Source: Isoetes taiwanensis
Lineage: Eukaryota > Streptophyta > Lycopodiopsida > Isoetales > Isoetaceae
Assembly: GCA_021234155.1 (NCBI GenBank)
Contig: JAJEKV010000027.1
Location: 15,036,891 to 15,100,890, forward strand
Direction of reading: 5' to 3'
DNA: 64,000 nucleotides
Shown here: one piece after another, positions 14,401 through 27,650 of the stretch
Numbering within the stretch: the first letter of the stretch is position 1
Layout of the letters: each line of letters starts with the position of its first letter
The notes under the pieces: generated by a model
What the model saw: only the letters and a program-made list of their open reading frames with translations
The model's database searches: none
Told to the model about the DNA's origin: nothing
Made by a program: the position numbers and the translations under genes

Positions 14401-17400
14401 TTGTCAAAATATAGGACCTTTTGACAAACCTCATCCCACACCGCACTACGTTCTTTACGTAATTGCCGGAGTCATCCGGACAAACTTACATTTCTGACAA
14501 TATGGGATTCATCTCATCCTCCAGAGCTCATTGTCCTGGGTGCGAGGCCTTCATGCAAACTGCTCTCAAAAGCTGGGATGTACTCCGAACGATGCTTCTT
14601 CCCTCCACTTGTCTACAGTGAGTCCTCATCATCATCTTTTGGTACGCCTGCAGGGTTGTTTAATCTAATAATCCACATGTAGTACTTAAAGTTTGAGTGA
14701 CCATCACGTAACTTATTAAACTACGGCCGGTGAACAAAATTCGCCATGCAAGAACCTTTAGCCAGCTAGATCTATGACAACGGTGCTTGCTTTGGACTTT
14801 GCTCTCTTTCCACTCTGTTTACCATCTCCAGTATGCTCCCGCTTTGAAAGCATTGGCGACTTCGGTTCCTGTCGGTGCACTGGTGGTGGGAATTCCATCC
14901 TCTCTTGTTACCTCCGGTGCTTTTAAGCTAGCGAGAATGGCTTCCCCAGATTCATCATTGTATCAGGCTGGGACGGCTTATAAGGCATTCCTTCGAATCT
15001 CGAGGCCGGAACGGATGCACAGAGCAGCCTTGTTGTGGCGTGGCGTCACGGGGCGGTGTAGATATTTCTGTCATCTTCATCCCGAAATAGCCAATATCTC
15101 ATGTTCCTCTTGGTTTATAACTTTGCGAGGGAGAGTTTGCCCTAGATGTGATTGAATGTAGCCCCGGTCTTGTTATGTAATGAAACACAACATGTCCGTT
15201 GCCGAGAACAAAGCCAGAGGCCACCATGTCAAGCATCTGCCTCCCCAAAGTGGTTAGAGCCGTGAATACTTGTCTCAATAAATCCAATGAGGATTTGTTT
15301 GGAGTCAAATGCTCTTCCCTCCCTTTTTACTCTTTGTGATTTCTTTCAAGCTTTTTAGGGCATTTCTGCGAAGAGCATGGAACAAATATTAGGGGATAAG
15401 ATGCGAATGAATTAGATACCTGCTGAACACCTTTGCAAGGATGTGGCATATTTCTTTCCTTGTAAAGGATGGCCTTGTCATCTACAAAATTGAAATTGTG
15501 TCCGATCTTTGAAATGTAATGTTTCTCGAGGGCTCGGTAGCAGGTGACCGGAGTTGATCTCTCAGAAAAATCCATTCCTTGAAATCTCATAGAGTTTCTT
15601 CTAATAGCACCGATATACTGGGCCGAGGGATTGTAGGAATCTTGGATAGCTCAATCATTCTTTGGTAAGTGGCTTTTCGAACAGGCGTTTGAAGACCCTC
15701 ACAGAACCTTCGGTCGATTTATTCGTGTGTGCCGGCCATAATGAGAGCAATCTTCACCTTCTTAGCAAGATTTGTTTCTCAATAACTATACTTGATGAAA
15801 ACCAACGCTAAAAATTTCTTTATTTTCTCTTGTGGGTGTTGTCACAGGCGGAATCTGGGGAACCGGTTAGTATATGTTCTAGATTGGAAAGAGCATTCAA
15901 TAGTGATAGTGAAATTTGGATCAACATGAATGTTTGGATAGTTCAAAATGCGCGCAAGATAGTTTTCCATTAAATATCATAGCACCAAACATCACGGTTG
16001 TATAGAAATGCTCTTCGGCTGACATCCTTAGAGGCACATTTGACAAAATGTGGTAGGGTGGTCTTCTTACGGTCCATTCCATCAATAACAACCAATATGG
16101 TTGAATAAGTTTGCTCCGAGTGCTTTCTTCACAGTTTTGTCAATTTTCCTTCGCTACAAAAGAGATTACGTACGATTTCTGTATTGGCATTGGGTTTCTC
16201 TTTCAATGCATCACGAGAAGTAGAAAATAAATGTTTAGGAAAAGGAATACTTTTAAGTAGAACTAAGAAGCAGAACACGTCACCAGGCTACTTTTGAATT
16301 GGCAAAGTGTCCTTGCATTTTATCTCTGAGCTTTAATTGAGGAGCATATGGCACAAACGGACATCGATTGCTTTTCTAGGGAATGGACACCGCGAGAAAA
16401 CTCTTTTTCGAGCCACGGATGAAGTAAAATTAGCGGAACGTAAGTTCTCAACCTCAACACACATGTCCTTATAATTATAAGTAGACTTCCGTTTAGGTAA
16501 GTTGTCACTCAAAATTAATTTGCATAGGTACGTTAGGGTTTCATGAGAACTCCGCCAAGAAACGCTTCATCGAGGAAACACATTGAAGGGCATGGATTAC
16601 GGATATACCTCCACGGATAGGTAGTCATTAATGCACGGATTCTTACATCAAGCCTTTTCTTGGCGGTCAAATTGATGCAACTTTGCCCTAAAAGCATGGA
16701 TCAATTTGAAGTAGTTTAATGAGGCAAGGTTGTGGCTTGCAATTTGTGTTAAGTAAAGCTTCTCACCATAATCGGCTAATATTGGAAGGCTAAGTAGCTT
16801 TGCCCCAGTTCTAAGAGTCATTGGTAACATCAAGATCAACCTCGATTCCTTTAGTCAAATCTTAAAACGGCTCGCGTTAAGGTTTCAGCGTGCTGTATGC
16901 CTCAGAGCAGGCCTAAGTCCATGAGTTTCTTTTCTTCTACTTGAGTTGGCACACATGCTTTCTTGTGTAGGTTCACGGCTTGATTGCCAGGGGGCTTGAA
17001 TTAGTTGTGGGTCTTGCATGAAACTTTGAGTAGGTCCTCGTGCAGAGATCAACATGAGGGTGTTTCTATTACGTCTGAGAGATCAAGCATGAGGTGCCTT
17101 GAATGTAGGCTTTGGTGGAGGTCACACAGGGGAAGTGATTTCCCTCTCTCTGAGGAAAAAGTAATCCCGAGGAGTTCAGAGTGGCATTAGTTGACCAGCT
17201 CCTGAAGTGTCAAGTAGAACTACGGGGAGTTGAAATTAATATTTGGCTTGCTCCCGCTTGTTGTAGTACAACTGCCCGAAATGGAAGAGGTTAAAAAGTG
17301 AGTTTTCAGGGATTTAGCCTGGTGGACTATGGTGACGTGCTAGGTAGAAGTGGAGGGGTAGTCCCGACCTCTCCTAGCTTTGTGGTGGAGTCGCTTGTGG

Positions 17401-17717
17401 TGAGGGGCAAGCAGCGTTGGGAAATGAGGTGTGGGTGGAATGGGAAGGCGGGTGGTGAAGCCGAGGGTGGTTGTGCTGGAAGTAAAAACTCAATCTTGGG
17501 GGTTTACACGGGCTCTCCAGGCTGGCGGAAATTTTGAGGCTACTTCCACAGTGTCAGTTGAGGGAGGTGCAGAATGTCATTCTGAGGAGGGAAGCTGCGA
17601 GAGCGAGGAGTTGGAGACTCTGCGGTTCTTTTCTCAAGGCCATACTCGAAGAAGTTAAAGCGTCCTACTTGTATAAAGTTATGGATCGAAGAGCTGACGG
17701 TGAAGTTTACCGGGCAT
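11401..17717. other. Gene-free stretch between LTR-like block and palindrome cluster
   Basis: No recognisable protein or RNA gene was found. Overlapping plus-strand frames at 17.0-17.8 kb are rich in G, Gly, Arg and Glu but have no recognised domain. They lead straight into the TATAAATTTATA palindrome cluster, so this G-rich part may belong to the same unknown element. The remainder reads as diverged repeat. Confidence 0.4.
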
Positions 17718-18290
17718 GGTATAAATTTATCTGGGAGGCTAAACAGGAAGCTGGCCCGGTGTATAAATTTATACCACGGATGGTATAGAGATTTATACGG
17801 AGGAGAACAACTTATAGAGCAACGGTATAAATTTTAGCGAAAACTCCCGCGGACACTTGTATTGGAAACTTTTATGGAGCTATCTGGCGACTTTCAGTGC
17901 GGCCCGTAGCCGTACCCTATTTTCTATATCACCATTTCCCGGTCGAAGCTGTGATTAACCTTATATACCTTATTTGCTCTCGAGGCGTCTATCTGGCGTT
18001 CGCCAATTGTCATGTGCGTAAAGTCTACTATCATCACGTTCTAGTTTCTCTTTTATTTTAATCACGGTAGAGTGTAAAGCCCACGGTATAAATTTATCAC
18101 CGAATATGGCTGCAGGCGGTATAAATTTCTCGCCAGAAACCTGGCGGTATAAATTTATCTTGGATTTACGAACAATCGATATAAATTACCGCCATCTCGG
18201 AAGCGGTGTAAATTTAACCAAACAAATTACTTTCGAGGCGTCGCCGATTCGTAGAAGCGTGTTTTGGAGCGGTATATGTTTATAAAGCTC
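17718..18290. repeat. Palindrome cluster I (GGTATAAATTTATACC family)
   Basis: About ten near-copies of one motif sit in under 600 bp: at about 17718, 17758, 17782, 17824, 18085, 18118, 18146, 18177, 18205 and 18271. The core is GGTATAAATTTATACC or its half-degenerate form GGTATAAATTTATCACC. The full form reads the same on both strands and contains TATAAA on each. Between copies the sequence differs, so this is not a simple tandem repeat but a dispersed short motif. The copies are too many and too alike for chance. They might be protein-binding sites of a transposon, promoter-like sites or insertion scars. Confidence 0.75.
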
Positions 18291-20112
18291 TTATGGAAGT
18301 ATGAGTTGCTCTGGTTTTCAAAACCGAATATTGGTGTCGATTAGCTAAGGAATGGACACATAATATTTGACTAATATTGTTGTGTTTTTGAAATTTAAAA
18401 TGACACAAATAAAGTGTTAATTTGGTGTGATTTCGCTGAAACACAATGGCACTATTTTTACGGTTAATGTGTTTTGAAAGGGTGAGAAAGGGTTAGTTTC
18501 AACTTTAACGTAAAAATGAAACTTTCTTATGCGGCAGCCCTGAATCAAGTTTACGCTGAGAGGCCAATCATCAAAGAGCCGGTACCAACGGGCCCACAGG
18601 ACATATGGTGAAAGATGAGGGCATTAGATGCGTCCACCGAAGGGCGCAAAACAAACTAAGGGTGTACGCGTATCGCGCTGATGAGGGAACCATTACAAAT
18701 TAGAGTGAGATTATACCCTGAAGTTATAAACCTTATTGCTCGAGAGCGATGATGGGGTTTTAGTGAAGTGCATGCATGAGCAGCGGGGAAGTCTCTTATG
18801 TTAGGAGTAGTAGAGATGCTTTAGAATAAGCATGTCACCGAGTAAAGAGCGATGCGCTGAATTACATTAAGGACAATTACAAAACTGGCTATATAGGGTT
18901 ATTCTTGGTGGCTTTCAAAGTATAAATTTGCTCCGGAGTCATTCTCCCAGCAATCCTGCATTAGGGATATAGTGGACATTTGATGTGGAATAGTGCTTTG
19001 CTGAAGAAAGGTGTTACGGTCAAAGGTCTATGGTACCCCATTCCTAACGAGAAAGGGAGAAGAAGAAGGAAAAGAAGATTTACCGGCGATCATACAAGGA
19101 AAAATTTGGATGTTTCGGTTGTCGCGTGTCATCCCTTGCTTGGCGGGAGCCATGCTAATCTTCTACAATATCGATTCAATTTTATCAGTGTAAGAGGAAG
19201 TAGAAAGAAGAAGAGGAAGGAGGAGGAACATGATGGTAACAAAGGGGAGAACCATAAAAGGCTGCAACATTATGGTCTACGATACCAACAAAGGTCTAGA
19301 ACCACAAAGACCAGAAGGCTATAGAAGAGTCGGCCTGCAATGCCGAGAGGCTCTGGGCCAGAATATTGTTGTGAAGCCATGAGATAAGTCAAAGTGCTAT
19401 TCGCGGGTTAATGACACTAAAAAGCTGCTCAAACAAACTATTTCTTTTACATTTGAGGCACTATTAAGAGGCCACCTAAAATGAAGATGATAGGGTCAGG
19501 AGTGCTACAATTCAGGAAGGCTGTCTGGCGGCACATGTGGCTATCTTGAAACAAAAGAATGAGAAGGAATCCCTCATGCCGTAATGGCCAGCACCTGATT
19601 GCCAATGGTTGGCCGAGTCGGTGCCAGCCAGCTAAAAATTACACCCGAGGCTGAAACTGGAAGTTCACACTACTACGTTCTTGGAGTACGCGTTTACGGG
19701 CAAGGAAAAGAACTAGCAGGAAAGGAAAGCCATAGCGAAGTATGGAAGAAGCGTGGAGCGCATATATACGATGGAGTGTAACCGTTGAAGAAGCAAAGTC
19801 ATTACCGTGAGAGTCATAATCTTGACAATGACACCCGGATTAAGAAATAGATTTAATAGACAAGATCTGAACATTACTTGAGTAGTCGCGTGGGTTCAAA
19901 CACCAAGATGCATGGAAGGACTTTAAAAATAAGAACAAATAGAGAACGAGGAAACCTGGCGTGATCTTTCGGTTATGATTATTAAGAAGCTATTATGGCG
20001 ATTGAAGCAATCGATAACTACTTTCAGCTGCAGCAACTGAGATGGTCAAGTAATAAATGCTTTCATTTTGTCTTTTGTAGTATGTTTAGTAGTTTACAAG
20101 TGCAGGGCTTAC
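18291..20112. other. Spacer between palindrome clusters I and II
   Basis: No gene was recognised. A related half-motif, tataaattt, lies near 18921. A frame at 18980-19324 encodes a Lys/Arg-rich stretch (runs such as KKKRKEEE) typical of purine-rich low-complexity DNA and not of a recognised protein. Another frame at 19599-19781 is unremarkable. Confidence 0.4.
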
Positions 20113-20287
20113 GGTATAAATTTATCGTGCCGGAAGTGATATAAATTTATCAAAATTAGTAGAGCGGTATAAATTTTATCTCAAAAAATGGCCGGCCTTG
20201 ATGCTCTGCCGTGCCATTATCGTGACTTTGGAGCGGTATCACAGTATAAATTTATCACCGTTAGAGACGCGGTATAAATTTATCACC
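20113..20287. repeat. Palindrome cluster II
   Basis: Five copies of the same motif fall in 175 bp: ggtataaatttatc at 20113, gatataaatttatc at 20138, ggtataaattttatc at 20166, agtataaatttatcacc at 20243 and ggtataaatttatcacc at 20271. The ends 'cggtataaatttatcaccg' repeat almost unchanged in cluster I at 18085, showing a shared extended consensus flanked by CG-containing steps. Confidence 0.75.
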
Positions 20288-21364
20288 GTGTTTCAATCCG
20301 TCTTATTCCAGGGCGGTGGGCTGGTACCTTAAAATTCTCTTCATGAACTAACACTAAACTACTTGCATTTGTCCATTTCTACGGTGTAGGGCCTCCAGAG
20401 AATTTTTGTATGTTGTTCGGGGTGGTGAGCAAGAACAAAAGTATCCCGGCGGAAAAGAGGCCAACAAAGGACGGGAAAGTCAAACTAAAAAATTGAGCGT
20501 GTACCACGAATGCAGCGATTCGGTCTAAAAATGAAAAGGAAATTTTTGTTAAGCCTTTTAAGGAAAAGTGGTAGCCGAAGATTCACATTAGGGCAAGGAT
20601 GGCTTGAGGAAGCTAAAAGGCGTAAGCATCATTTATGCCTTGTTTAACACCTTTTGGTTTTACAGCATGTTTCTCTTTCTTGATGAAAGGGCGTTTAATC
20701 ACACACTTTGGTAGAGATTTTAATGGAAATGACTAAACTTCAGAGGGCTGGGGAGTGCAGCTTTCTTATTACCCAAGTTGTACCACGAGATAGGCTATCA
20801 TCAGAGAGCACTTATTTGCTGCTTGTTGTTGGTAGTTTTAGAAATGGTACGTGTTTACTTGCTTTGTCTCAATATTCTTACAGGAGGAACAGAAGAAGGG
20901 CTACCCTTTGGATTTTTAAACCTGTGGTTAAATGGGGCCAGGGAGACTTAAAGCCCGATGAGCGAGGGAAAAAAGAATTCAATTTTCGCGGTTTGTACTA
21001 CTTATAGAGATTTACTTGATTTAGCAGTGGAATTTAGCATGGAAGATGATGAGGAGTGATTACTGCAGAAGTAGGGATTACTTTTAGACAAGCAAAATTT
21101 ACATTGCGTTGCGGATATTTCCTCGGCTTCAAAATTAAGGATAGGCTTTTGTGAGGAGGCTTTCAACGCTATATACAAGTCCAGTTCTTTTTTGGATGGC
21201 TGAAGGAAGTCACCATATCACGCTATTTGGAGGGTCATCATTTTCCATTCAGAGCCTCCGGGCGATGTGATTAACTAAACCAATGGGAGATGGAAGTCCA
21301 TAGCGACGCGAAAGCGTTTGGTAAAGCTTTTACATTTAACGGCACAACACAAAGTAACTCCCGC
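20288..21364. other. Spacer between palindrome clusters II and III
   Basis: No gene was recognised. A plus-strand frame at 20708-21007 (99 codons) has no known motif. The sequence resembles the other spacers of this cluster in having modest GC content and no long frame. Confidence 0.35.
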
Positions 21365-21499
21365 GGTATAAATTTATACCACGCCTTAAAGGTTTAAATT
21401 TACAGAATTGGAGGCTTAATGATTGTATAAATTTATACTGACTGCGCGTGAGTATAAATTATCTGACAAAGGCAACCACAGGTATAAAAATTTATACGC
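21365..21499. repeat. Palindrome cluster III, with a perfect 16-bp copy
   Basis: The copy at 21365-21380 is the perfect palindrome GGTATAAATTTATACC. Four diverged copies follow at 21391, 21424, 21451 and 21481. This is the copy that best defines the family. Confidence 0.75.
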
Positions 21500-22224
21500 T
21501 TCAGGCTAACTTATTTTCCTTGTTTCATTCTACTAATATTTAATTCTTTGTATTGTTTAGCGGGCTTAAAACCAAGCGTCAAGGGTCATGGTGGTGGTCA
21601 GCTTAGTGAGTTGTTTGAGCATTTTCATATACGGGTTTTACGAGCGTGGGCGCCAAAAACCATGGTTCCATTTCAATGCAGCGAGAATGAAGAGAGCTCC
21701 TCCATGATGCTTTTCGGTTCGTTCAAAAGTTTGACCCAAGAGAGGTTAAAGAGACCCCACGGCGACAAAACAGCTAAGGTCAATTATCAGAAATGCGGAA
21801 GCGGTAATAATTTGTCTGATGGACACCAATACGGAATTTGGATCTTAGATGCCTTTTCTGGATCGGGGCACTCTGGTTTGTATGGGCAATGTAGATCCGT
21901 AGGCAGACCAGGATGAGCCAGGTTTCGCCAGGACGGGATAAGCTCTTGTAAGATCCTTTCACGATGGCGGAAGTGGGAGCAAAGAGCGGTGCGTGATGTT
22001 AGGAGCGCATTATCACGGAGGAAATCGACTATCCGCTACGAAGAAAGGCGAGGGAGGTGGAGTTTATTGGAGCGATTTTGGTGCACGAGGTGGCGCTACT
22101 TGAGTGGGTTTAAGAATCCAGGAAAGGAAGTATATTGTAAGCTCGCAAGAGCAGGATCACAAAGAGAGATGCGAAGGTCTGTGGTGGGAGAGCCACCACC
22201 CACCTCTTGTATAAATTTATCTGG
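21500..22224. other. G-rich tail ending in an isolated palindrome copy
   Basis: A purine-rich block at about 21960-22205 leads into 'cttgtataaatttatctgg' at 22206-22224. A similar purine-rich block with 'cttgtataaag' precedes cluster I near 17660-17680. The repeated arrangement hints that 17.5-18.3 and 21.9-22.2 kb are related ends of one larger unit. Frames at 21548-21916 and 21989-22252 show no recognised domain. Confidence 0.4.
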
Positions 22225-25200
22225 AGGACGGGTTCTTGCTACTTGGGTGTAAAACTATGTGCTAAAGTATTATTATGATTTGCTGGGGTGAAGTTTTTGA
22301 AGCGAAGCTTTTGTCTCTTTAACAATGCTTAGTGGGAACGACTCTTTCTTATCCATGATTTCACCTCTTTGTCTTTCAATGGTGTTTTCTTAGTACTTAT
22401 ATTAAACACGAAAGACCGGCTGTTTCAGCTGTTTTAACAATAAATAGCAAGGGTTATCAAATTAATGTCTCTCCTCCTCAACCGGCATTTTTTGCCCTCT
22501 TTAAAAATGAAGGCTCAAAATGTTAACTTTTAGGGGCATTCGAAAAGTAGTCCTCAATGATGTTTGCTCCTATTTTTTTGTGTGTTTTTTCAGAGTTTTC
22601 CAGTTTTTATAAAGGAGGGATGCTTCTTAAATAAGTCGTTTCATTTTAAACCTTGTTAGTGACCACATTGTCGAGGTGTGGGTCTTAAGATATCTTGATT
22701 GGGTCTTTGCTTCAATTGCGGTCATTTTAAAAATGTTGAAAGCCTTGTGACACAGTATCTTGTAAATAACGATTGACAAAGGGGTTGGAGAATCAATCTT
22801 AGGGATCTGATGTCAGACTGATGTTCTAGTTATGGCGATCAAACATTTGCTAATCCTGATTCATTGGCCAAATTGGTAAACTCAACTTTAAAATGGGCTA
22901 ATACTTTTAAAGTCTGGGGGAGGCCGAATGCGGTCCGGGGTTTCGGTATTTCCACAGGGATTGCTTCGCCGAAACAGATGATTAGAAAGGGAGTTGATCG
23001 GAGTTGTTCCTGGTTCTCGGTAACTTTACTACCCCTTAATAGTAATGAATGAGTCCATCATGCCTCCGGAATGATCGATTAGATACCCATAATCTTGGTA
23101 AAGTGGTCACGGCCCAGCAGGTTTTGAAGTTAAGATCACGAGATAATGGTATCCCCAACCTTGGCTTTTTCAATTTGATTTCTCTTGAGTTTAGTTTGGC
23201 TTTGATGAAGAAGTACTTGGGGTTACATCGCAAATTCCTCATACCGCTCTTTGATTTTAGCGCTTTCCAGCCTTTTGTGCCTGTTCTTGCCCTTCTCGGT
23301 CTGAGATTTTGGTATCATGCATGTCGGTAGGCTGATCTTGAGCCTTTGTCTTAATTGGGGAGAGAGATTAGCATTATTACGGTAATGAATCTCTTTCCCC
23401 AACATTTTGTGGCTCGCCAAATTATTGGCAGCTAGAATTTATCCACCACCACCACATCAACCTATGAAATATTCGGCGGTTTGGGATGGCAGTTACACTA
23501 TCCTGCAGGGTTATCGAAAATCCTCGCGTCGAAGGTTAACATTAAGCTTGAAAAGAGTTTTTCTCACTAGCATGAAAGTTATTCTTGCCAATCGGACTAG
23601 TGTTGAAATTTGGGGATAATGAATTAGGAGAGAGTATAACGGTTAAATTATCTACCTAGCACCAATGGTCCGAGGTTCTCCACTAAGGTAGAAAGCGAGT
23701 CATGAAGGCAACAAAATAGGGTCAGCCATTGATCAGACCGACTAAAGGAATTTAGGTTTAGATTCGGGCATTTAGATTATAATCGGTGGAAGCTTAGGAC
23801 CAAACACATCATGGGGCCAAGAGAGCCTTAAAGTTTTTATTTTCATATAACTATCGTAACCATATTAAAGTCACATACCCAAAGGATAGGATCGTCAGCA
23901 ATACATATTGGCGGGCTTTTGTGGTTGATTTTATTCCACACCATAATCCTCTCCGGAGGGTTATGGTAAGAATAAGCGTTAGTGATGGCAAATAGTATGT
24001 CGAGGCCTAGATTACCTACCGGGAATTTACCCACTGTCGTTAATCCTTATGGTTACCTCAGGTTAGTTCTCGGATTCCACACAATTTAGCATACACCGGG
24101 GCAGGTGTGCTTAGCGATAGACCAAACTTTGGGGGTGGGAGGAAGAGAGATCTAGAAATAATTTCATTGTGGTTAGGATCATGGATCTTGTGTTCACCAG
24201 ATAAATATATCGGGGGTTAAGGGTAGAATCTGAACCCCTAGGCGCTCCACTTTTATAAGGTTATTTATACTGGATGACCCGAGGTAATAATCTTTGAGGA
24301 ATCAGGACATTAGCATTTTGTACCTACAGCTGGCCATCCTAGATTGGATGCATTTTGAATTCTAAGTGACTCTAAGGAGGTCAAGATAGAAGTTTTCTAT
24401 TGTCCCTGCCTCTCTCCTTCTTGGGTAATTTGCTTCCAACCTTCCTCATTGCAGTGATGATTCATTTCCAATTAGCTCGAGACTCCACCTAATTATCTTG
24501 CCCAGAGAGGAAGAGGGTCCACAATACACAGTTTTAAATTTAACCTCCAGCAATTGGCGTTTTAGAAGGAAATTCAGTTGTTATCCATAAAAGAAATCGA
24601 CTCTTGAGAGTAAGATGCGGTTTGATTCGTTAGAGTTCATCCCCGAGTTGTCTTTACAATAATTTGAGCTGACACAAAAGCAACCATTTTTTTGAGAGCT
24701 TCATTCACTGCCTAATTAATGATGAGGAGGGGCTTCCGGAGGTGCCTTTATCCACGAGATAGGAGTGGCTTCTTGAGCACCTTATGGGTGGGAGTTTGAA
24801 ATTACACAACCTCAAATTAAGAGTTCTACCTTACGAGATCTTAATTTTTAACGTGCCATAGGTCAATTTCTTTTGAAATCACAGTGAGAAGGGAAATTTG
24901 TTTGGGGGATGTTTATGCCATACCCCCAAGTTACTGCGATATGGCGCGGATGGGTGGTAAGAGTCCATAGAAGGGAGGGTAGATTTGGAAATGTTATCCG
25001 GTGGTGAAATATGATTAGGAGTTACACAGGGTAACTTGTTTGGGCTCCATCTCATGATGTAGAACTTCGTTGTTTACTAATTTTTGCAGTTTCTTTTAGC
25101 AATTAAAGTGACACTAAAATTTATCCACTACGAGAGGATTTGGAACATTACATCCATCTATCTTGAAGCGGGAGCGAGATGGGATTATGGGTTTTGGTAA

Positions 25201-27630
25201 TCAAAACTTGATTTCTCAATGAGGAGGAGCATTTAGAAGGAAAATGGATAAAGCAACCTTTCTCAATTATAAATTCAACACTTGATAGAATCTTGGGCAG
25301 AGTCGATATAATCCAAATTGCTTTAGGTTTGTGCGATTGAGTTAGCACAAGAATCAATAATGCAACAAAACATTCTTATATGAGGAAAGATTGGACGCAC
25401 ATTTTATTGTTGCTTTTACCAATGGCAATTATCAGGATTCTGAGACCAATCTTCAAAGCGAAGTCACCCGATCCTATTCATGCGAGTTATGTAAGTTCCA
25501 TAATTCTTACTGATCCCTGCAGTTGTCTCAAATTAAGGTTAGGAAAATAACCATTGGCAAATACGATCTTACATACAAGGTGTGCTTTGAGTCTTATGCG
25601 GTAAATACCATATTCTTGTGAGACATCCTTTAGGATGGATGCGACACCAAGGATACCTATTAATTATATCGAATAGAACATCTTAGGTAGATGTGTGGCG
25701 TTACACAATAAACACATGACAAAATGGAGAATTGAACAAGAAAAAACAAATACTAAATGCATATAGCCAAAAGTACTGGAAATAGAAGAGCGTGCCTTTT
25801 TTTTACCAAACCTTCTTTGCCAGGAGATGAGTGGATGTGTATGAGAACACCAAACACATGAAAACAAAAAGAGAGAGTTTTCCACAGGAAAAATTTAGAT
25901 GAAATACCTATAAGCGAGAAAAAAAATATAGAAGAACTTGGAAACTTTCTTTGCAAGCATTTAATCCTATACATCAAATCCGTGAGTCATAATTTCAAAG
26001 GAAATGCTTTATAGTAGCTGCATAGCTATGGCGCATCGATGCCAGCGCTCTGCCCGCAAAACACTAGGCTGTATCTCCTCTAAAATCTTGGATTGGGAAA
26101 TGGGACAGATGAATAAAGGAGATATAAAACTTCCAAAGGAAAGGAATTTTTTTTTATTTTTGTTTTGAACTTTGAAGTTTAGGAGACCAAACAGCCATTG
26201 TTTAGCGGGTTGTGTTGTTTGTGGGACCCACTAACTACCTTGACTCTGAAGCAGGAATCTTTGGCTCTAAGATGAGGCACGATCTACCTTCTGGCCCGAA
26301 TGTTATGTTGAAAGGATTTTAAGTGCAGATGTTATGTTGAAGGGTTTTAAGATTCTAGAGTCCCCTTTTTTAAAGTAGCATTTGCAGAGTCAAGGGGTGG
26401 GAATAGGGGCTCAAACGGCTCGAGCAACAACAACCAGTTAATTAAAACCAAGGCCAATTGGTGCTTTCGTGGCTGAGGAAGAAATTGCTCGTGAAGTAAT
26501 TTCATGGGTTCGCGCAGTTACCACCTGTTTTTCTTTGGGCTTCGGGGGTCAGACTGAGAATCAGGATAGCATCTTTCGCTTTATCAATTATATGCTTGAT
26601 ATGACAAACCACACATAATACGTTGTACCAGATCAAAGTTGGAATAATTAGGTGAGATTAGAATACTGACTTTTTTATCCGTGAAACCACGGAGAGGCAA
26701 GTGCGGGTTTTGCGGCTAGTGGTCATAATTTTTTGGACATGGGTTTAAAGGCAAAAAAACTACGGTACCGCCACAATTTTGCATTAAAAATTTGCTCATG
26801 TCAAAATTACTTGATTTGTTCCAATTAAATTAACACTTTGATGCATGAAGCACTCATATTTTTGCAAAGGCTTTTGTGTTAATCCACAGTCGACTTGGCT
26901 ATGAGAACACCTTTGGTGTTGAAATGACGAGCTTCTCTCATGATAAAATTTCCAACTTTATCTGAGGAGAAGTGGCAAACTCACAAAACCTCAGGGATCC
27001 GCCCTTATACCGTCAGCGATATAAAAGAATTGAGGGGGCTAAAGCGATAGAAGCATTTCGTATCACGGCCAGATGAAAAGCATCCTGACAAAAGATAATG
27101 AATTCCGTTTACAGAAGCGGCAAAACCGGGAATTTTACCATCTGCATAATATTTAAGAACTTGCAGTATCAAAATTTCGAGGGCTGACGAAGAATGGGGA
27201 TCGAACTAATACTTGGGTCACCTACAAGGAAGATAAACATTTGTTAAACGAAACAAACATGAAGATGCAGAATATAAAGAGGTAAGAAATACGGCCAAGA
27301 AAACTAAAAGCCTTGACGAAACCAAAGCGGCGTGATCTTTAGAAGAAACCATAGCAGCCAAAAGCTAGATCCCAGTCAGCCTCGCTGAGATTGGCAGTAA
27401 GCAATTCGACTCACGGGCTGCATAGTTGAGCAAGAAAGAGGTAAAAAAAGGGTTGCAAAACACATTTGAAACTCGTTTGCAACAAACCAACTGATATGAT
27501 CTTGAACTAAAAGCTCCTACTTAAAGAAACGATCAATGATCAAAGCCTGTGAGACCGGCGGTAACCATCGCTAGGAAGGTACTCACTACCATGGCAGAAG
27601 CGAAAAAGAAAGGTAAAACGGAGGTGCGAG
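22225..27630. other. Gene-free stretch left of DGD1
   Basis: No protein or RNA gene was recognised on either strand. It includes T-rich minus-strand frames near 25.66-25.98 kb and a short duplication at 26300-26351. Content resembles eroded intergenic repeat. Nothing here joins DGD1 by an obvious exon. Confidence 0.4.
26300..26351. repeat. Short tandem duplication, ~29-bp period
   Basis: The words atgttatgttgaaagg and ttttaag are repeated directly after about 29 bp with one or two changes. It is a small local slippage product without obvious function. Confidence 0.6.
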
Positions 27631-27650
27631 AAAAAAAAAAAAAAAAAAAA
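27631..27650 (+). repeat. Pure poly(A) run of 20
   Basis: Twenty uninterrupted A residues follow 'gtgcgag'. Such a run can mark the 3' end of a retroposed LINE, SINE or cDNA on the plus strand, but no upstream gene copy was recognised in 27.0-27.6 kb. A simple slippage tract is equally possible. Confidence 0.6.

Noticed and set aside
17298-17788. Overlapping Gly/Arg/Glu-rich plus-strand frames
   Set aside because: Purine-rich low-complexity DNA is open in several frames at once; no domain could be named.
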